NCBI GenBank assembly: GCA_030150135.1
Contig: JASLGO010000036.1
Coordinates: forward strand, 1-25,391
Length of the DNA stretch: 25,391 nt
Source: Aquirhabdus sp.
GTDB lineage: Bacteria > Pseudomonadota > Gammaproteobacteria > Pseudomonadales > Moraxellaceae
Direction: 5' to 3'
Position numbers and translations under genes: made by a program. The notes beneath the pieces are model-generated. The model worked only from the letters and a program-made list of their open reading frames with translations, did not search any database and was not told the origin of the DNA. This document shows positions 7,356 through 15,375 of the stretch, piece by piece; position 1 is the first letter of the stretch, and each line of letters opens with the position of its first letter.

Positions 7356-10133
7356 ATGCCCCCGTTTATTTTGGTCGATGGCTCTTATTACTTATTCCGC
7401 GCATTTCACGCGCTGCCGCCACTGACAACTTCACAAGGTCAAACGACCAACGCGGTTAAAGGTGCATTATCTGCGCTACAAAAACTCATGCGTCGCATGC
7501 AACCTACGCACATGGCGGTGGTTTTTGATACGCCAGAACCAACTTTTCGCCATCAGTTGTCGCCAGAATACAAAGCACATCGTCCAGCGATGCCTTCGGA
7601 ATTATCCTCACAGATTCCATATTTACACGCGATTATTAAAGGTCTAGGCATTCCATTATTGCTACTTCCTGGTGCGGAAGCGGATGATTTGATTGGGACA
7701 TTAGCATGTCGTGCAGTTAAGGAAGGACATCATGTCTTGATCTCGACGGGCGATAAAGACATGGCACAGTTGGTCAATGACCATATCAAACTCGAAGACA
7801 GTTTTCGTGAACAAGTGCTTGATCATGATGGAGTCATTGCAAAATTTGGTGTACGACCAGATCAGATTATTGATTATCTAACACTCATGGGCGATGCCTC
7901 GGATGGAATTGCAGGTGTTCCAGGCGTGGGTAAAGTGACAGCTGCGAAGCTACTGAATCAATATCAAACGATCGGTGGCATTTTAGAAAATGCTCATAAT
8001 ATCAAAGGTAAAGTAGGCGAGAGCATTCGTGAAAACGCTGATAAGATTCCACTTAATCATCAACTCGCAAGTATTGTCTGCGATTTACCACTTGAGTTGG
8101 ATTGGCATGAGTTGAAACTCGGTAAACCTGATGTACCAGCACTCAGAAAGCTATATACCGAGCTTGAATTTAGAGGTTTATTACAGTCTTTAGAACATCC
8201 AAATAATCCAGATCATCCACTCAATCAACAATCTCAAGAAAATAGAAAGGTTTATTCATTTGAAGATAAAACTGATGAAGTTCCTGAGCTGTTGGAGACA
8301 CAGTCGAGTTCACTACCAATTGGTGAGGCGCAATATCATACTGTACTGGAAAAAGATCAATTTCTGACGCTGGTTGAGCGATTGAAATCAGCATCAAGAT
8401 TTGCAGTGGATACGGAGACGACGAGTCTTGATTATCGTCAAGCGCGTATCGTCGGGATTTCTGTTGCGCTTAAAGCAGGTGAGGCGTTTTATATTCCAAT
8501 CGGTCATGACTATATGGGTGCGCCTGAGCAATTGGACGCACAATTTGTACTTGATGCGCTGAAACCGATTTTGGAAAATCCTGCGATTGGTAAAATTGGT
8601 CAACATATGAAATACGATGCGCATGTCTTTCATAATCATGGGATTCATCTGGCTGGTTGGGCATTTGATACGATGCTTGCGTCTTATGTGCTGAATCCAA
8701 CCGCTACACGTCACAACATGGATGATCTGGCGCAATATTATCTGGATTACACCACAACCATGTTCGAGCAAATTGCAGGGAAGGGTGCAAAGCAACTGAC
8801 ATTTAATCAAATTGAGCTAGAGAAAGCTGCGCCGTATGCTGCCGAAGATGCGGATATTACTTGGCGGCTTTATGAATTCTTCTCTAAAGAATTAGCAAAA
8901 ATACCGAAATTAGAGAAGCTCCTTCTCGATGTTGAAGTGCCTACAGCTCAAGTGCTTTATGAAATGGAAAATAATGGCATTCGTCTAGATATTCCTTTCT
9001 TGACTGAGCTTGGACAACGCTTTGGTGAGCAGATTTTGACGCTGGAGAAGCATGCGATTGAGCTTGCAGGACAGCCTTTTAATGTCTCATCACCGAAACA
9101 ATTAGGTGAAATTTTATTCGATAAACTGGGTATTCCAGGGGGTAAGAAAACGGCGAGTGGTCAATACGCCACTGGTGAGGCAATTTTAGAAAAAATTGAT
9201 CATCCGATTATCGCGACGATTTTAGAATATCGTTCATTATCAAAGCTTAAAAGTACATATACCGATAGTTTAATTGCACAAAGTGATCAAATAACTCAGC
9301 GCGTGCATACCAGCTACCATCAGGCGATTGCAGCAACTGGGCGTTTGTCATCCACCGATCCAAACTTACAGAATATTCCGATTCGCGGTGAGGTTGGTCG
9401 TCAGATCCGTCAAGCGTTTATTGCACCGAAAGGTCGGATCATTTTGGCGGCGGATTATTCACAAATCGAATTACGCTTAATGGCACACTTTTCGCAAGAT
9501 GAAGCGCTGCTCAGAGCTTTTCGTGAGGGGCGTGACATTCATCAGGCAACTGCAGCTGAAGTGCTTGGAATTGCTTTAGCGGATGTGACCTCTGATCAAC
9601 GTCGCCAAGCGAAAGCGATTAACTTCGGATTGCTTTACGGTATGTCTGCATTTGGGTTGGCGAAGCAATTGAATTTATCTCGTGCTGAGGCACAGGAATA
9701 CATCACCTTGTATTTCTCACGTTATCCAAGCGTGCATGATTATATGGAAAACACGCGTTCGCTTGCTGCGGAGCAGGGTTATGTGGAAACCATTCTTGGT
9801 CGTCGCTTATATATGACTGATATCAAGGCTGGTAATGCAATGGTACGTCAAGCTGCGGAACGTGCTGCGATTAATGCACCATTGCAGGGCTCTGCGGCGG
9901 ATATTATTAAGCTTGCGATGATTTCTGTTGATCAAGCATTGCCGAAACAACATGCCAAAATGCTGCTGCAAGTTCATGATGAATTAGTTTTTGAGGTTGA
10001 TGAAGATAAAGCCGATGAAGTCACTGCTTTGTTAAAACAACTCATGCCAGCCGTTTTGCAAGGTCGTGCTGATATTGCAGTTCCACTTGAAATAGAAGTG
10101 GGTAGAGGCTTGAACTGGGGCGTGGCGCATTAG
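7356..10133 (+). CDS. polA: DNA polymerase I
   Basis: This is the repair and Okazaki-fragment-processing polymerase, 925 residues, the normal length. The N-terminal 5'-3' exonuclease (about 1-290) shows DGSYYLFRAF, the acidic AEADDLIGTL and GDKDMAQLV. The proofreading 3'-5' exonuclease (about 345-515) keeps DTET (D352, E354), KYD in the second motif and YAAEDAD in the third. The residue before MKYD is His, where E. coli has Asn. The polymerase domain (about 540-925) has motif A DYSQIELRL with D700, motif B RRQAKAINFGLLYG with K753, and motif C VHDE with H874-D875-E876. All catalytic residues are present. The start at 7356 has GGAG 7 nt upstream. It is transcribed divergently from the FMN reductase and followed by the YcxB-like gene after about 190 bp. 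Confidence 0.98.
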   Translation: MPPFILVDGSYYLFRAFHALPPLTTSQGQTTNAVKGALSALQKLMRRMQPTHMAVVFDTPEPTFRHQLSPEYKAHRPAMPSELSSQIPYLHAIIKGLGIPLLLLPGAEADDLIGTLACRAVKEGHHVLISTGDKDMAQLVNDHIKLEDSFREQVLDHDGVIAKFGVRPDQIIDYLTLMGDASDGIAGVPGVGKVTAAKLLNQYQTIGGILENAHNIKGKVGESIRENADKIPLNHQLASIVCDLPLELDWHELKLGKPDVPALRKLYTELEFRGLLQSLEHPNNPDHPLNQQSQENRKVYSFEDKTDEVPELLETQSSSLPIGEAQYHTVLEKDQFLTLVERLKSASRFAVDTETTSLDYRQARIVGISVALKAGEAFYIPIGHDYMGAPEQLDAQFVLDALKPILENPAIGKIGQHMKYDAHVFHNHGIHLAGWAFDTMLASYVLNPTATRHNMDDLAQYYLDYTTTMFEQIAGKGAKQLTFNQIELEKAAPYAAEDADITWRLYEFFSKELAKIPKLEKLLLDVEVPTAQVLYEMENNGIRLDIPFLTELGQRFGEQILTLEKHAIELAGQPFNVSSPKQLGEILFDKLGIPGGKKTASGQYATGEAILEKIDHPIIATILEYRSLSKLKSTYTDSLIAQSDQITQRVHTSYHQAIAATGRLSSTDPNLQNIPIRGEVGRQIRQAFIAPKGRIILAADYSQIELRLMAHFSQDEALLRAFREGRDIHQATAAEVLGIALADVTSDQRRQAKAINFGLLYGMSAFGLAKQLNLSRAEAQEYITLYFSRYPSVHDYMENTRSLAAEQGYVETILGRRLYMTDIKAGNAMVRQAAERAAINAPLQGSAADIIKLAMISVDQALPKQHAKMLLQVHDELVFEVDEDKADEVTALLKQLMPAVLQGRADIAVPLEIEVGRGLNWGVAH

Positions 10134-10323
10134 CATCTGATAGAAAGTTTTGATCATGATGTGCTGAATTAAGTTGTGAAATCAGCTACGCTACGCAGCA
10201 ACTTTTACGACAAGTTTGATATTGTCTGATTTGCCCATATTAAGCTGTTTGTGTTGAACTGATTTTATTAAAGTGTTTTGTTGCCCTGTTTTTATTGAAT
10301 CAATTTTTAGGTGCTTTACTGTT

Positions 10324-10872
10324 ATGTCGTCTACTTATGGTTATACCTTACAACCTATTCCTTACGAGCTTACTACGGCTGAGCAGCAAGAAGCCCAATT
10401 CGATTTATGGAAAAAAAATAATAAAATTAGCACCAAAGTCTGGGCAATTTTAGCGGCAATTTGCGTTGCAGCAGTTGCGGGCATTGTTTTCTTGCATGGT
10501 TATTCAACAGCATTCTTTTGGGTTCTGTTGGTAGGTGTGGCGTTGTTCTTGGTTGTGCGTTTTTTTGGCTTGGCATGGTATGTCAAACGTGAGATCTTAA
10601 AATATCCAACACAAGATATAAAAGGCATCAAAATAGGAGTGCAGCCTCAAGGACTCATCATGATCCAAAAAATGGGCATGCAAGAAGGTCGTGCCATGAT
10701 TGATTGGAAAGATGTGACAGAATGGCACGAAACTGAGAAATTTTTATTTATTAATGCTCAAGTTCGAGGTCAGATGAGTTCACAGATTTTGCCGAAGCGC
10801 ATGATTGCTCAAAAATTTCCATTTGAAACTGTACGTAAGCATTTGACTGACGCAGCGGGTCCAGCGAAGTAA
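10324..10872 (+). CDS. YcxB-like membrane protein
   Basis: This 182-residue protein resembles the YcxB family: a short cytoplasmic N-terminus, two adjacent transmembrane helices (about 39-58 and 62-86) and a C-terminal cytoplasmic domain of about 95 residues. That domain contains the family-like stretch WKDVTEWHETEKFLFI. Its function is not known. I prefer the ATG at 10324 (MSSTYGYTLQP). The frame extends upstream to a GTG at 10273, but those 17 residues lack a ribosome site and look like noise. It is probably monocistronic, ending at the strong terminator at 10899-10932. The family assignment is from memory of the domain pattern and is moderate. Confidence 0.75.
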   Translation: MSSTYGYTLQPIPYELTTAEQQEAQFDLWKKNNKISTKVWAILAAICVAAVAGIVFLHGYSTAFFWVLLVGVALFLVVRFFGLAWYVKREILKYPTQDIKGIKIGVQPQGLIMIQKMGMQEGRAMIDWKDVTEWHETEKFLFINAQVRGQMSSQILPKRMIAQKFPFETVRKHLTDAAGPAK

Positions 10873-10898
10873 TTTATATTATAAATTTGATTTGCAAT

Positions 10899-10932
10899 AA
10901 AAAATCCGAAGTAGAAATACTTCGGATTTTTT
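10899..10932. terminator. Strong intrinsic terminator, probably bidirectional
   Basis: A perfect 15-bp stem, AAAAAATCCGAAGTA paired with TACTTCGGATTTTTT, closes a GAAA tetraloop at 10914-10917. It has A/T tracts on both sides. It lies 27 bp after the YcxB-like gene and should stop that transcript. It could also stop read-through from folE on the other strand. Confidence 0.9.
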
Positions 10933-10962
10933 TACTTCATGGATTATCAATTATTAAAGAGC

Positions 10963-11027
10963 ACTGAGCTTGTCGAAGTGCGACGACACTCAAATGCTAC
11001 TCATTTCGATACTTCGACAAGCTCAGT
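10963..11027. repeat. REP-like 17-bp inverted repeat
   Basis: ACTGAGCTTGTCGAAGT at 10963-10979 is followed 31 bp later by its exact reverse complement at 11011-11027. The pair lies between the convergent 3' ends of the YcxB-like gene and folE. The core TTCGACAAGCTCAGT looks like a dispersed extragenic palindrome found in many proteobacterial genomes, but only this one pair occurs in the window. It could form a long hairpin that protects or ends the folE mRNA. Confidence 0.7.
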
Positions 11028-11063
11028 AACCACAGGCTCAATGAGCTAGTTGATATTTAAGAA

Positions 11064-11723
11064 TCAAAACTTAGATGGTGGCAGTGCTCTTAAAAATTCA
11101 TTACGAGCCTGATGATCAGTGGTAAATTGACCCAGCATTGCCACACTGCGTGTACTCGAATCTTGTTTTTGGACACCGCGCATCATCATACACATGTGCT
11201 GTGCATCCATAACGACTGCTGCACCGCGTGCGCCTGTCGCATCCATCACCGCTTGTGCGATTTCTTGAGTCAGGTTTTCCTGAATTTGCAGACGACGCGC
11301 GAACATATCAACAATACGTGCCATCTTTGATAACCCTAAAACCTTACCTTCAGGCAAGTAGGCGACATGGGTATGCCCCATAAATGGTAATAAATGATGT
11401 TCGCATAAAGAAAAGAATTCGATTCCTTTTACCATTACCATTTCACGGTTATTGGATGGAAAAATTGCATCATTGGTCACGTCTTCAAGTGTTTGTTCAT
11501 AACCTTTCGTCAAGAAAGAAAAGGCTTTTGCGGCGCGAATAGGCGTGTCTAATAAACCAGGACGTGACAGATCTTCACCAATGCCATCAATCAAACTGGT
11601 ATAAGATTGTTGCAATTGAGATACTTGTGCTTCAAAAGCTTTTTGCTTTTCGGCGGCTTTTACTGAGTCAACAGCATGACTATCTGTAAACTGTACAGGC
11701 TGTTGCTTTAAAGGTAAGGTCAT
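11064..11723 (-). CDS. folE: GTP cyclohydrolase I
   Basis: FolE converts GTP to 7,8-dihydroneopterin triphosphate, the first step of folate synthesis. The 219 residues include the zinc ligands C107 and H110 in FFSLCEHHLLPFMGH and C178 in MCMMMRGV, so this is the zinc-dependent type IA enzyme. The substrate-binding stretches VLGLSKMARIVDMFARRLQ and QDSSTRSVAMLG are intact. I chose the ATG at 11723, with GGA about 10 nt upstream; a GTG codon directly before it (11726) is the alternative. It lies 94 bp downstream of the smr gene and has its own likely promoter in that gap. An extended, charged N-terminus of about 35 residues precedes the core. Confidence 0.96.
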   Translation of the reverse strand: MTLPLKQQPVQFTDSHAVDSVKAAEKQKAFEAQVSQLQQSYTSLIDGIGEDLSRPGLLDTPIRAAKAFSFLTKGYEQTLEDVTNDAIFPSNNREMVMVKGIEFFSLCEHHLLPFMGHTHVAYLPEGKVLGLSKMARIVDMFARRLQIQENLTQEIAQAVMDATGARGAAVVMDAQHMCMMMRGVQKQDSSTRSVAMLGQFTTDHQARNEFLRALPPSKF

Positions 11724-11787
11724 CACTTAAACTTCCAACGGCGCGCGTATGCGCATAAGTAAAGCTACACCATTCTTGAGTCTCGTT

Positions 11788-11816
11788 ATCATAAAACGAA
11801 TACATGAGAATGATAA
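11788..11816 (-). promoter_or_regulatory. Candidate folE promoter with overlapping inverted repeat
   Basis: Read on the minus strand, TTATCA (-35, 11816-11811) and TATGAT (-10, 11793-11788) are exactly 17 bp apart, 65 bp upstream of the folE ATG. The two hexamers lie within the arms of a 7-bp inverted repeat, TTATCAT/ATGATAA, so the sequence could be an operator as well as a promoter. Confidence 0.5.
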
Positions 11817-11817
11817 G

Positions 11818-12537
11818 TTATTTGTCTCCGAACGCGTCATTTCCGCGTTTTAATAGAACGAGTACAGCACCTGTTCCACCTTGATTGTCTGGCGCACTGA
11901 TAAATCCCATGACTTCTGGATGTTGTCTGAGCCAGCTATTTACATAGGTTTTTAGCGTTGCTTCAGTCCCTTTGCCATGGACAATTTTAATTACGAGAGG
12001 CGTTAATGCTTCAGGATCATGTTGTGCCACGCGAATAATTTCAAGAACTGCTGCGCGGGCTTGTTCAGTTGTACAACCATGTAAATCTACAGCATGAACC
12101 CAGCGTAAATTACCGGCTTTAAGCTGATCAAATATCCGATGCTGCAATGTCTTTTGGCGGAACGAAAGTGTTGCTTCACTGGCGACTGGATTGAGTAATG
12201 CTTTTGTGTCGGAAATACCATCAATGCTGGCACCATCAGTACCAATTGCAGCAGCGCGTCGTGCCAGTACTACAGAATCTGCTGCTTTTGCTTTCAATAA
12301 CTTTGGGGTCATTGTCTGCGGAGGCTTCGCTTCCTGAGCAAATTGTTTGGTACCTTGAGTGGCATTTCTGAATAATGCGGCACTATCTGCATCCTGAGCA
12401 GCTATTTTTGCAGCTTGCTCATCTGCGAGGCGTTGCTCAGCTTTAAGCTTGTCAATTTGCGCTTGTTTCTTTAAATCTGCTTTTAAAACAGTTAAACCTG
12501 AAAAAGCCGAATTGTTTGGCGCAGTTGGCTTAGACAT
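11818..12537 (-). CDS. Smr-domain protein (MutS2 C-terminal-like nuclease domain)
   Basis: The protein has 239 residues, with a charged, probably helical N-terminus (about 20-60) and a C-terminal Smr domain (about 145-235). The domain shows DLHG (151-154), HGKG (187-190) and the late glycine-rich GGTGAVLVLL motif. Stand-alone Smr proteins such as SmrA/SmrB of E. coli are nucleases; SmrB cuts mRNA at collided ribosomes. Which role applies here cannot be read from the sequence. I chose the ATG at 12537 (MSKPTAPNN); the frame reaches a TTG at 12555. It follows trpC by 33 bp on the same strand and may be co-transcribed with the trp genes. The missing N-terminal MutS2 part means it is not MutS2. 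Confidence 0.88.
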   Translation of the reverse strand: MSKPTAPNNSAFSGLTVLKADLKKQAQIDKLKAEQRLADEQAAKIAAQDADSAALFRNATQGTKQFAQEAKPPQTMTPKLLKAKAADSVVLARRAAAIGTDGASIDGISDTKALLNPVASEATLSFRQKTLQHRIFDQLKAGNLRWVHAVDLHGCTTEQARAAVLEIIRVAQHDPEALTPLVIKIVHGKGTEATLKTYVNSWLRQHPEVMGFISAPDNQGGTGAVLVLLKRGNDAFGDK

Positions 12538-12570
12538 TGTAAACACCAATTCCAATACTGTTTAAAGTGA

Positions 12571-13383
12571 TTAAATAGCTTTTGGTTTTCCAAAGAGTGC
12601 AGTAAACGCTTCACCAGGATTTGCTTCTCGCATCATGCTTTCACCGACCAAAAAGGTATGAATGCCTTGTGATTGCATTAATGCAACATCATTTGGCGTA
12701 TGAATACCGCTTTCAGTGACTAATAGGCGATCTGAAGGGATATATTTACTGAGGCTCAGCGTAGTATTCAGACTGACATGGAAATCTTTGAGATTGCGGT
12801 TATTGACGCCGATGAGGTTTGTTGGCAGCTCTAAAGCACGCTCTAATTCTGCACGATCATGGACTTCCACAAGTACATCCATTTTTAATTTTGCAGCGAC
12901 ATAGTGTAGCTCATGCATTTGAGCATCTGATAAGCATGCAGCAATTAATAAAATACAATCCGCACCCAATGCACGACTTTCAACGATTTGGTAAGGATCA
13001 ATCATAAAGTCTTTGCGAAGCACAGGAAGCTTAGTCACAGCTTGAGCTTCTTTAATATACAAGTCGTTGCCTTGAAAAAAATCAATGTCGGTCAAAACCG
13101 AAAGACAAGCTGCTCCTGCTTTTTCATATTGGACAGCAATTTGAGCTGGATGAAAGTCAGCACGAATGATCCCTTTTGAAGGGGATGCTTTCTTAATTTC
13201 CGCAATCACCGCAGGGCGGCGACCTGACAAGCTCTTTGCAAAACCACGAACAGGCGCGGCAATTTGCGTTAGTTGCTCTAAGTCATTGAGCGAGCGTTTT
13301 TTGCGTCGTTCAACAAGTTCTTGGCGTTTACGTTCAACAATTTTGTCAAGAATAGTTGGGGTGCTGTTCATGCTAAAACTCAT
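12571..13383 (-). CDS. trpC: Indole-3-glycerol-phosphate synthase
   Basis: TrpC closes the indole ring, converting CdRP to indole-3-glycerol phosphate. The 270-residue TIM barrel is monofunctional, without the TrpF fusion of enterics. Conserved segments are present in order: VIAEIKKASPSKG with the catalytic lysines, LRKDFMIDPYQI, LVEVHDRAEL, IGVNNRNLKDF, VTESGI and FLVGESMM. The first ATG at 13383 is used; an ATG four codons later is also possible, and both have weak ribosome sites. It lies 18 bp downstream of trpD and is presumably in the same transcript. Confidence 0.96.
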   Translation of the reverse strand: MSFSMNSTPTILDKIVERKRQELVERRKKRSLNDLEQLTQIAAPVRGFAKSLSGRRPAVIAEIKKASPSKGIIRADFHPAQIAVQYEKAGAACLSVLTDIDFFQGNDLYIKEAQAVTKLPVLRKDFMIDPYQIVESRALGADCILLIAACLSDAQMHELHYVAAKLKMDVLVEVHDRAELERALELPTNLIGVNNRNLKDFHVSLNTTLSLSKYIPSDRLLVTESGIHTPNDVALMQSQGIHTFLVGESMMREANPGEAFTALFGKPKAI

Positions 13384-13401
13384 GCTTTTTCAATGTGGAT
13401 G

Positions 13402-14475
13402 TCATACTGATGCGGATTGTTTCAATGTGTGCGTAAACTCAGATAAGATCTCAAGTTTTTCGAGCGCTTGACCGCTATGAATCACATCCATAGCTAATTC
13501 AACACCTTGCTTAATGTTATTTGTAACACCAGCGATATGCAGCGCTGCGCCTGCATTAAAAGCAATCATTTGTGCAGCAACAGCGCTTGCAGCAGTGGTT
13601 TGCTTACCGAAGGTATCTTTGATGAGACGTAATGAGTCTTTTGCATCAGTAATTGATAACAAATCAATAGATTGTGTTTTCAAACCGACATCTTCAGCAA
13701 GAAGTTGATATTCAGTAATTTCACCATCTTTTAAGGAAACCACTTGATTCGGTGCAGCAATGGATAACTCATCCAATCCATCATGGCTATGGACAACTAA
13801 AGCGCGTTCACTGCCTAATTGTGCTAAAACCTCTGCCATCGGGCGACACCATTCAAGTGCATAAGCGCCGATCAAATGGTGAGTCAAACCTGTTGGATTA
13901 GTCATTGGACCAAGTAGATTAAAGATGGTCCGAATGCCAAGCGCGCGACGCACACCGATCGCATGACGCATTGCAGGATGGTGCTGCGGCGCAAACATAA
14001 AACCAATGCCTAGGGTTTCAATGCAACGTGCAATCTGTTTGCTATCAAGTTCTAAACTTACACCAGCCGCTTCAAGGACATCAGCACTGCCTGATACAGA
14101 CGAAGCTGAGCGATTTCCATGTTTTGCAACGCGTGCGCCAGCAGCGGCAGCTACAATGGCTGATGCTGTTGAAACATTAACTAGATCAGCACCATGGCTA
14201 GTGCCACCAGTACCAACGATATCGACTGTGCGCTCAAGATTTGCAAGAGGAACACGCTTCATTAAGTCGCGCATCGCCCGCACAGAACCTTCTAGTTCTG
14301 CAACTGATTCACCTTTGATACGCAGAGCAACCAGGAATGCGGCAATCTGCGCATCATTGGCATAACCTTGCATGATGTCGAGCATCACTGCTTGCATTTC
14401 AGTCATTGCAAGGGATTGACCTTTGAGTAGTGGCTCTAGCGCAGCACGAATAAGTTGTGAATCAGGCTGCTGCAT
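13402..14475 (-). CDS. trpD: Anthranilate phosphoribosyltransferase
   Basis: TrpD joins anthranilate to PRPP. The 357 residues give a normal length for the stand-alone enzyme. Recognisable blocks are the helical N-terminus, VDIVGTGG, NVSTASAIVAAAAGARVAKHGNR, SGSADVLEAAGV, FNLLGPMTNP and HDGLDEL, the last carrying the metal-binding Asp-Glu pair. The PRPP loop is unusual: the expected GTGGD is GTGGT (T92), followed by SHGADL, two residues longer than in the homologues I know. The ATG at 14475 has GGA 7 nt upstream and overlaps the end of trpG by 14 bp; an in-frame ATG at 14490 is less likely. It is translationally coupled to trpG and followed by trpC. Confidence 0.95.
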   Translation of the reverse strand: MQQPDSQLIRAALEPLLKGQSLAMTEMQAVMLDIMQGYANDAQIAAFLVALRIKGESVAELEGSVRAMRDLMKRVPLANLERTVDIVGTGGTSHGADLVNVSTASAIVAAAAGARVAKHGNRSASSVSGSADVLEAAGVSLELDSKQIARCIETLGIGFMFAPQHHPAMRHAIGVRRALGIRTIFNLLGPMTNPTGLTHHLIGAYALEWCRPMAEVLAQLGSERALVVHSHDGLDELSIAAPNQVVSLKDGEITEYQLLAEDVGLKTQSIDLLSITDAKDSLRLIKDTFGKQTTAASAVAAQMIAFNAGAALHIAGVTNNIKQGVELAMDVIHSGQALEKLEILSEFTHTLKQSASV

Positions 14476-15058
14476 AGTCTTTCCATTCATCTAAAAAACG
14501 TTTCAGTAACGAATGTCCATGCTCACTTAAAATTGATTCTGGGTGAAACTGAACACCTTCAATAGGAAGTGTTTTATGGCGAACTCCCATGATTTCATCA
14601 ACTTGACCATCAAGTTCTGTCCATGCGGTGATTTCAAGTGTTTCAGGTAACGTTTTTTTATCAACGATCAATGAGTGATAGCGTGTCGCATTGAATGGAT
14701 TTGGTAAATCTTTAAAAACGCCAGTATCCGCATGATAGATGGGTGAAATTCTGCCATGCATCACTTCGCGTGCACGAATCACATCTCCACCAAATGCTTG
14801 TCCAATTGCTTGATGACCCAAGCAAACGCCCAGTAATGGAATTTTTCCTGCAAAATGCTGAATAGCTTCTAATGAAATCCCTGCTTCAGTGGGTGAGCAT
14901 GGGCCAGGTGAGATGACTAGATATTCAGGTTTCATCGCTTCAATATCCTGAATTGTCACTTCATCATTACGCACGACTTTGACATCTTGACCGAGTTCGC
15001 CAAAATACTGAACGATGTTGTAGGTGAAGCTGTCATAGTTGTCGATCATTAAAAGCAT
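14462..15058 (-). CDS. trpG: Anthranilate / aminodeoxychorismate synthase glutamine amidotransferase subunit
   Basis: This class I glutamine amidotransferase supplies ammonia to TrpE and, if amphibolic as in related bacteria, also to PabB for folate synthesis. Numbered from MLLMIDNYDSFTYN, the catalytic triad is C79 in GVCLGHQ, with H172 and E174 in FHPES. All are intact, and the length of 198 residues is typical. I chose the ATG at 15058 because the family N-terminus begins exactly there; the frame extends to 15112 without homology. No trpE or pabB lies beside it. It heads the trpG-trpD-trpC unit and overlaps trpD by 14 bp. Confidence 0.94.
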   Translation of the reverse strand: MLLMIDNYDSFTYNIVQYFGELGQDVKVVRNDEVTIQDIEAMKPEYLVISPGPCSPTEAGISLEAIQHFAGKIPLLGVCLGHQAIGQAFGGDVIRAREVMHGRISPIYHADTGVFKDLPNPFNATRYHSLIVDKKTLPETLEITAWTELDGQVDEIMGVRHKTLPIEGVQFHPESILSEHGHSLLKRFLDEWKDYAAA

Positions 15059-15306
15059 TTGGCGTGTAACCCTATGTAATAGATTAGATATTGATCTGCT
15101 GGCTTGAAGCACTTGGTGGCTGTGCCTACAAATTAAAATCTGATTCTCTTTTATATAACAAGAGATAAATATGTAGCACTACTCATTTTGTCAGGCGCGT
15201 AATTGTAGCACAGGGCAAGTCATGATTCATCGTCTGAGTCGTCATCATTCGCTGAGTGGATTTCACGTTTAGATGAATTGTTTAGAAGACAATTATAAAA
15301 TCACAT
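15059..15306 (-). promoter_or_regulatory. trpG leader and candidate extended -10 promoter
   Basis: This is most of the 317-bp gap between purA and trpG. On the minus strand, TGCTACAAT (-10 at 15207-15202) is a good extended -10 element with a poor -35, which would give a leader of about 140 nt. That leader has one weak 6-bp hairpin (15145-15165) and one tiny ORF (MSSATYLSLVI). It has no run of Trp codons and no terminator/antiterminator pair, so classical trp attenuation is not supported. A 6-bp inverted repeat AATTGT/ACAATT sits at 15277-15295. The remainder of the gap, 15307-15335, is the purA terminator. Confidence 0.4.
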
Positions 15307-15335
15307 AAAAAAACGACCATCATTCGATAGTCGTT
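15307..15335 (-). terminator. Intrinsic terminator of purA
   Basis: On the minus strand AACGAC-T-ATC pairs with GAT-G-GTCGTT around a four-base loop, with one mismatch, followed at once by seven T residues (15313-15307). It lies 40 bp after the purA stop, in the correct orientation. Confidence 0.85.
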
Positions 15336-15375
15336 CTTTGGATTTTGAAAAAATGAATTAATCTAAAAAATTTAA

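Noticed and set aside
14006..14365. Plus-strand ORF of 119 residues inside trpD
   Set aside because: It is a shadow of the GC-richer part of trpD, which is itself a clear, full-length family member.
15059..15207. Possible trp attenuator leader upstream of trpG
   Set aside because: The only short ORF (MSSATYLSLVI) has no Trp codon, and no terminator/antiterminator pair precedes trpG.
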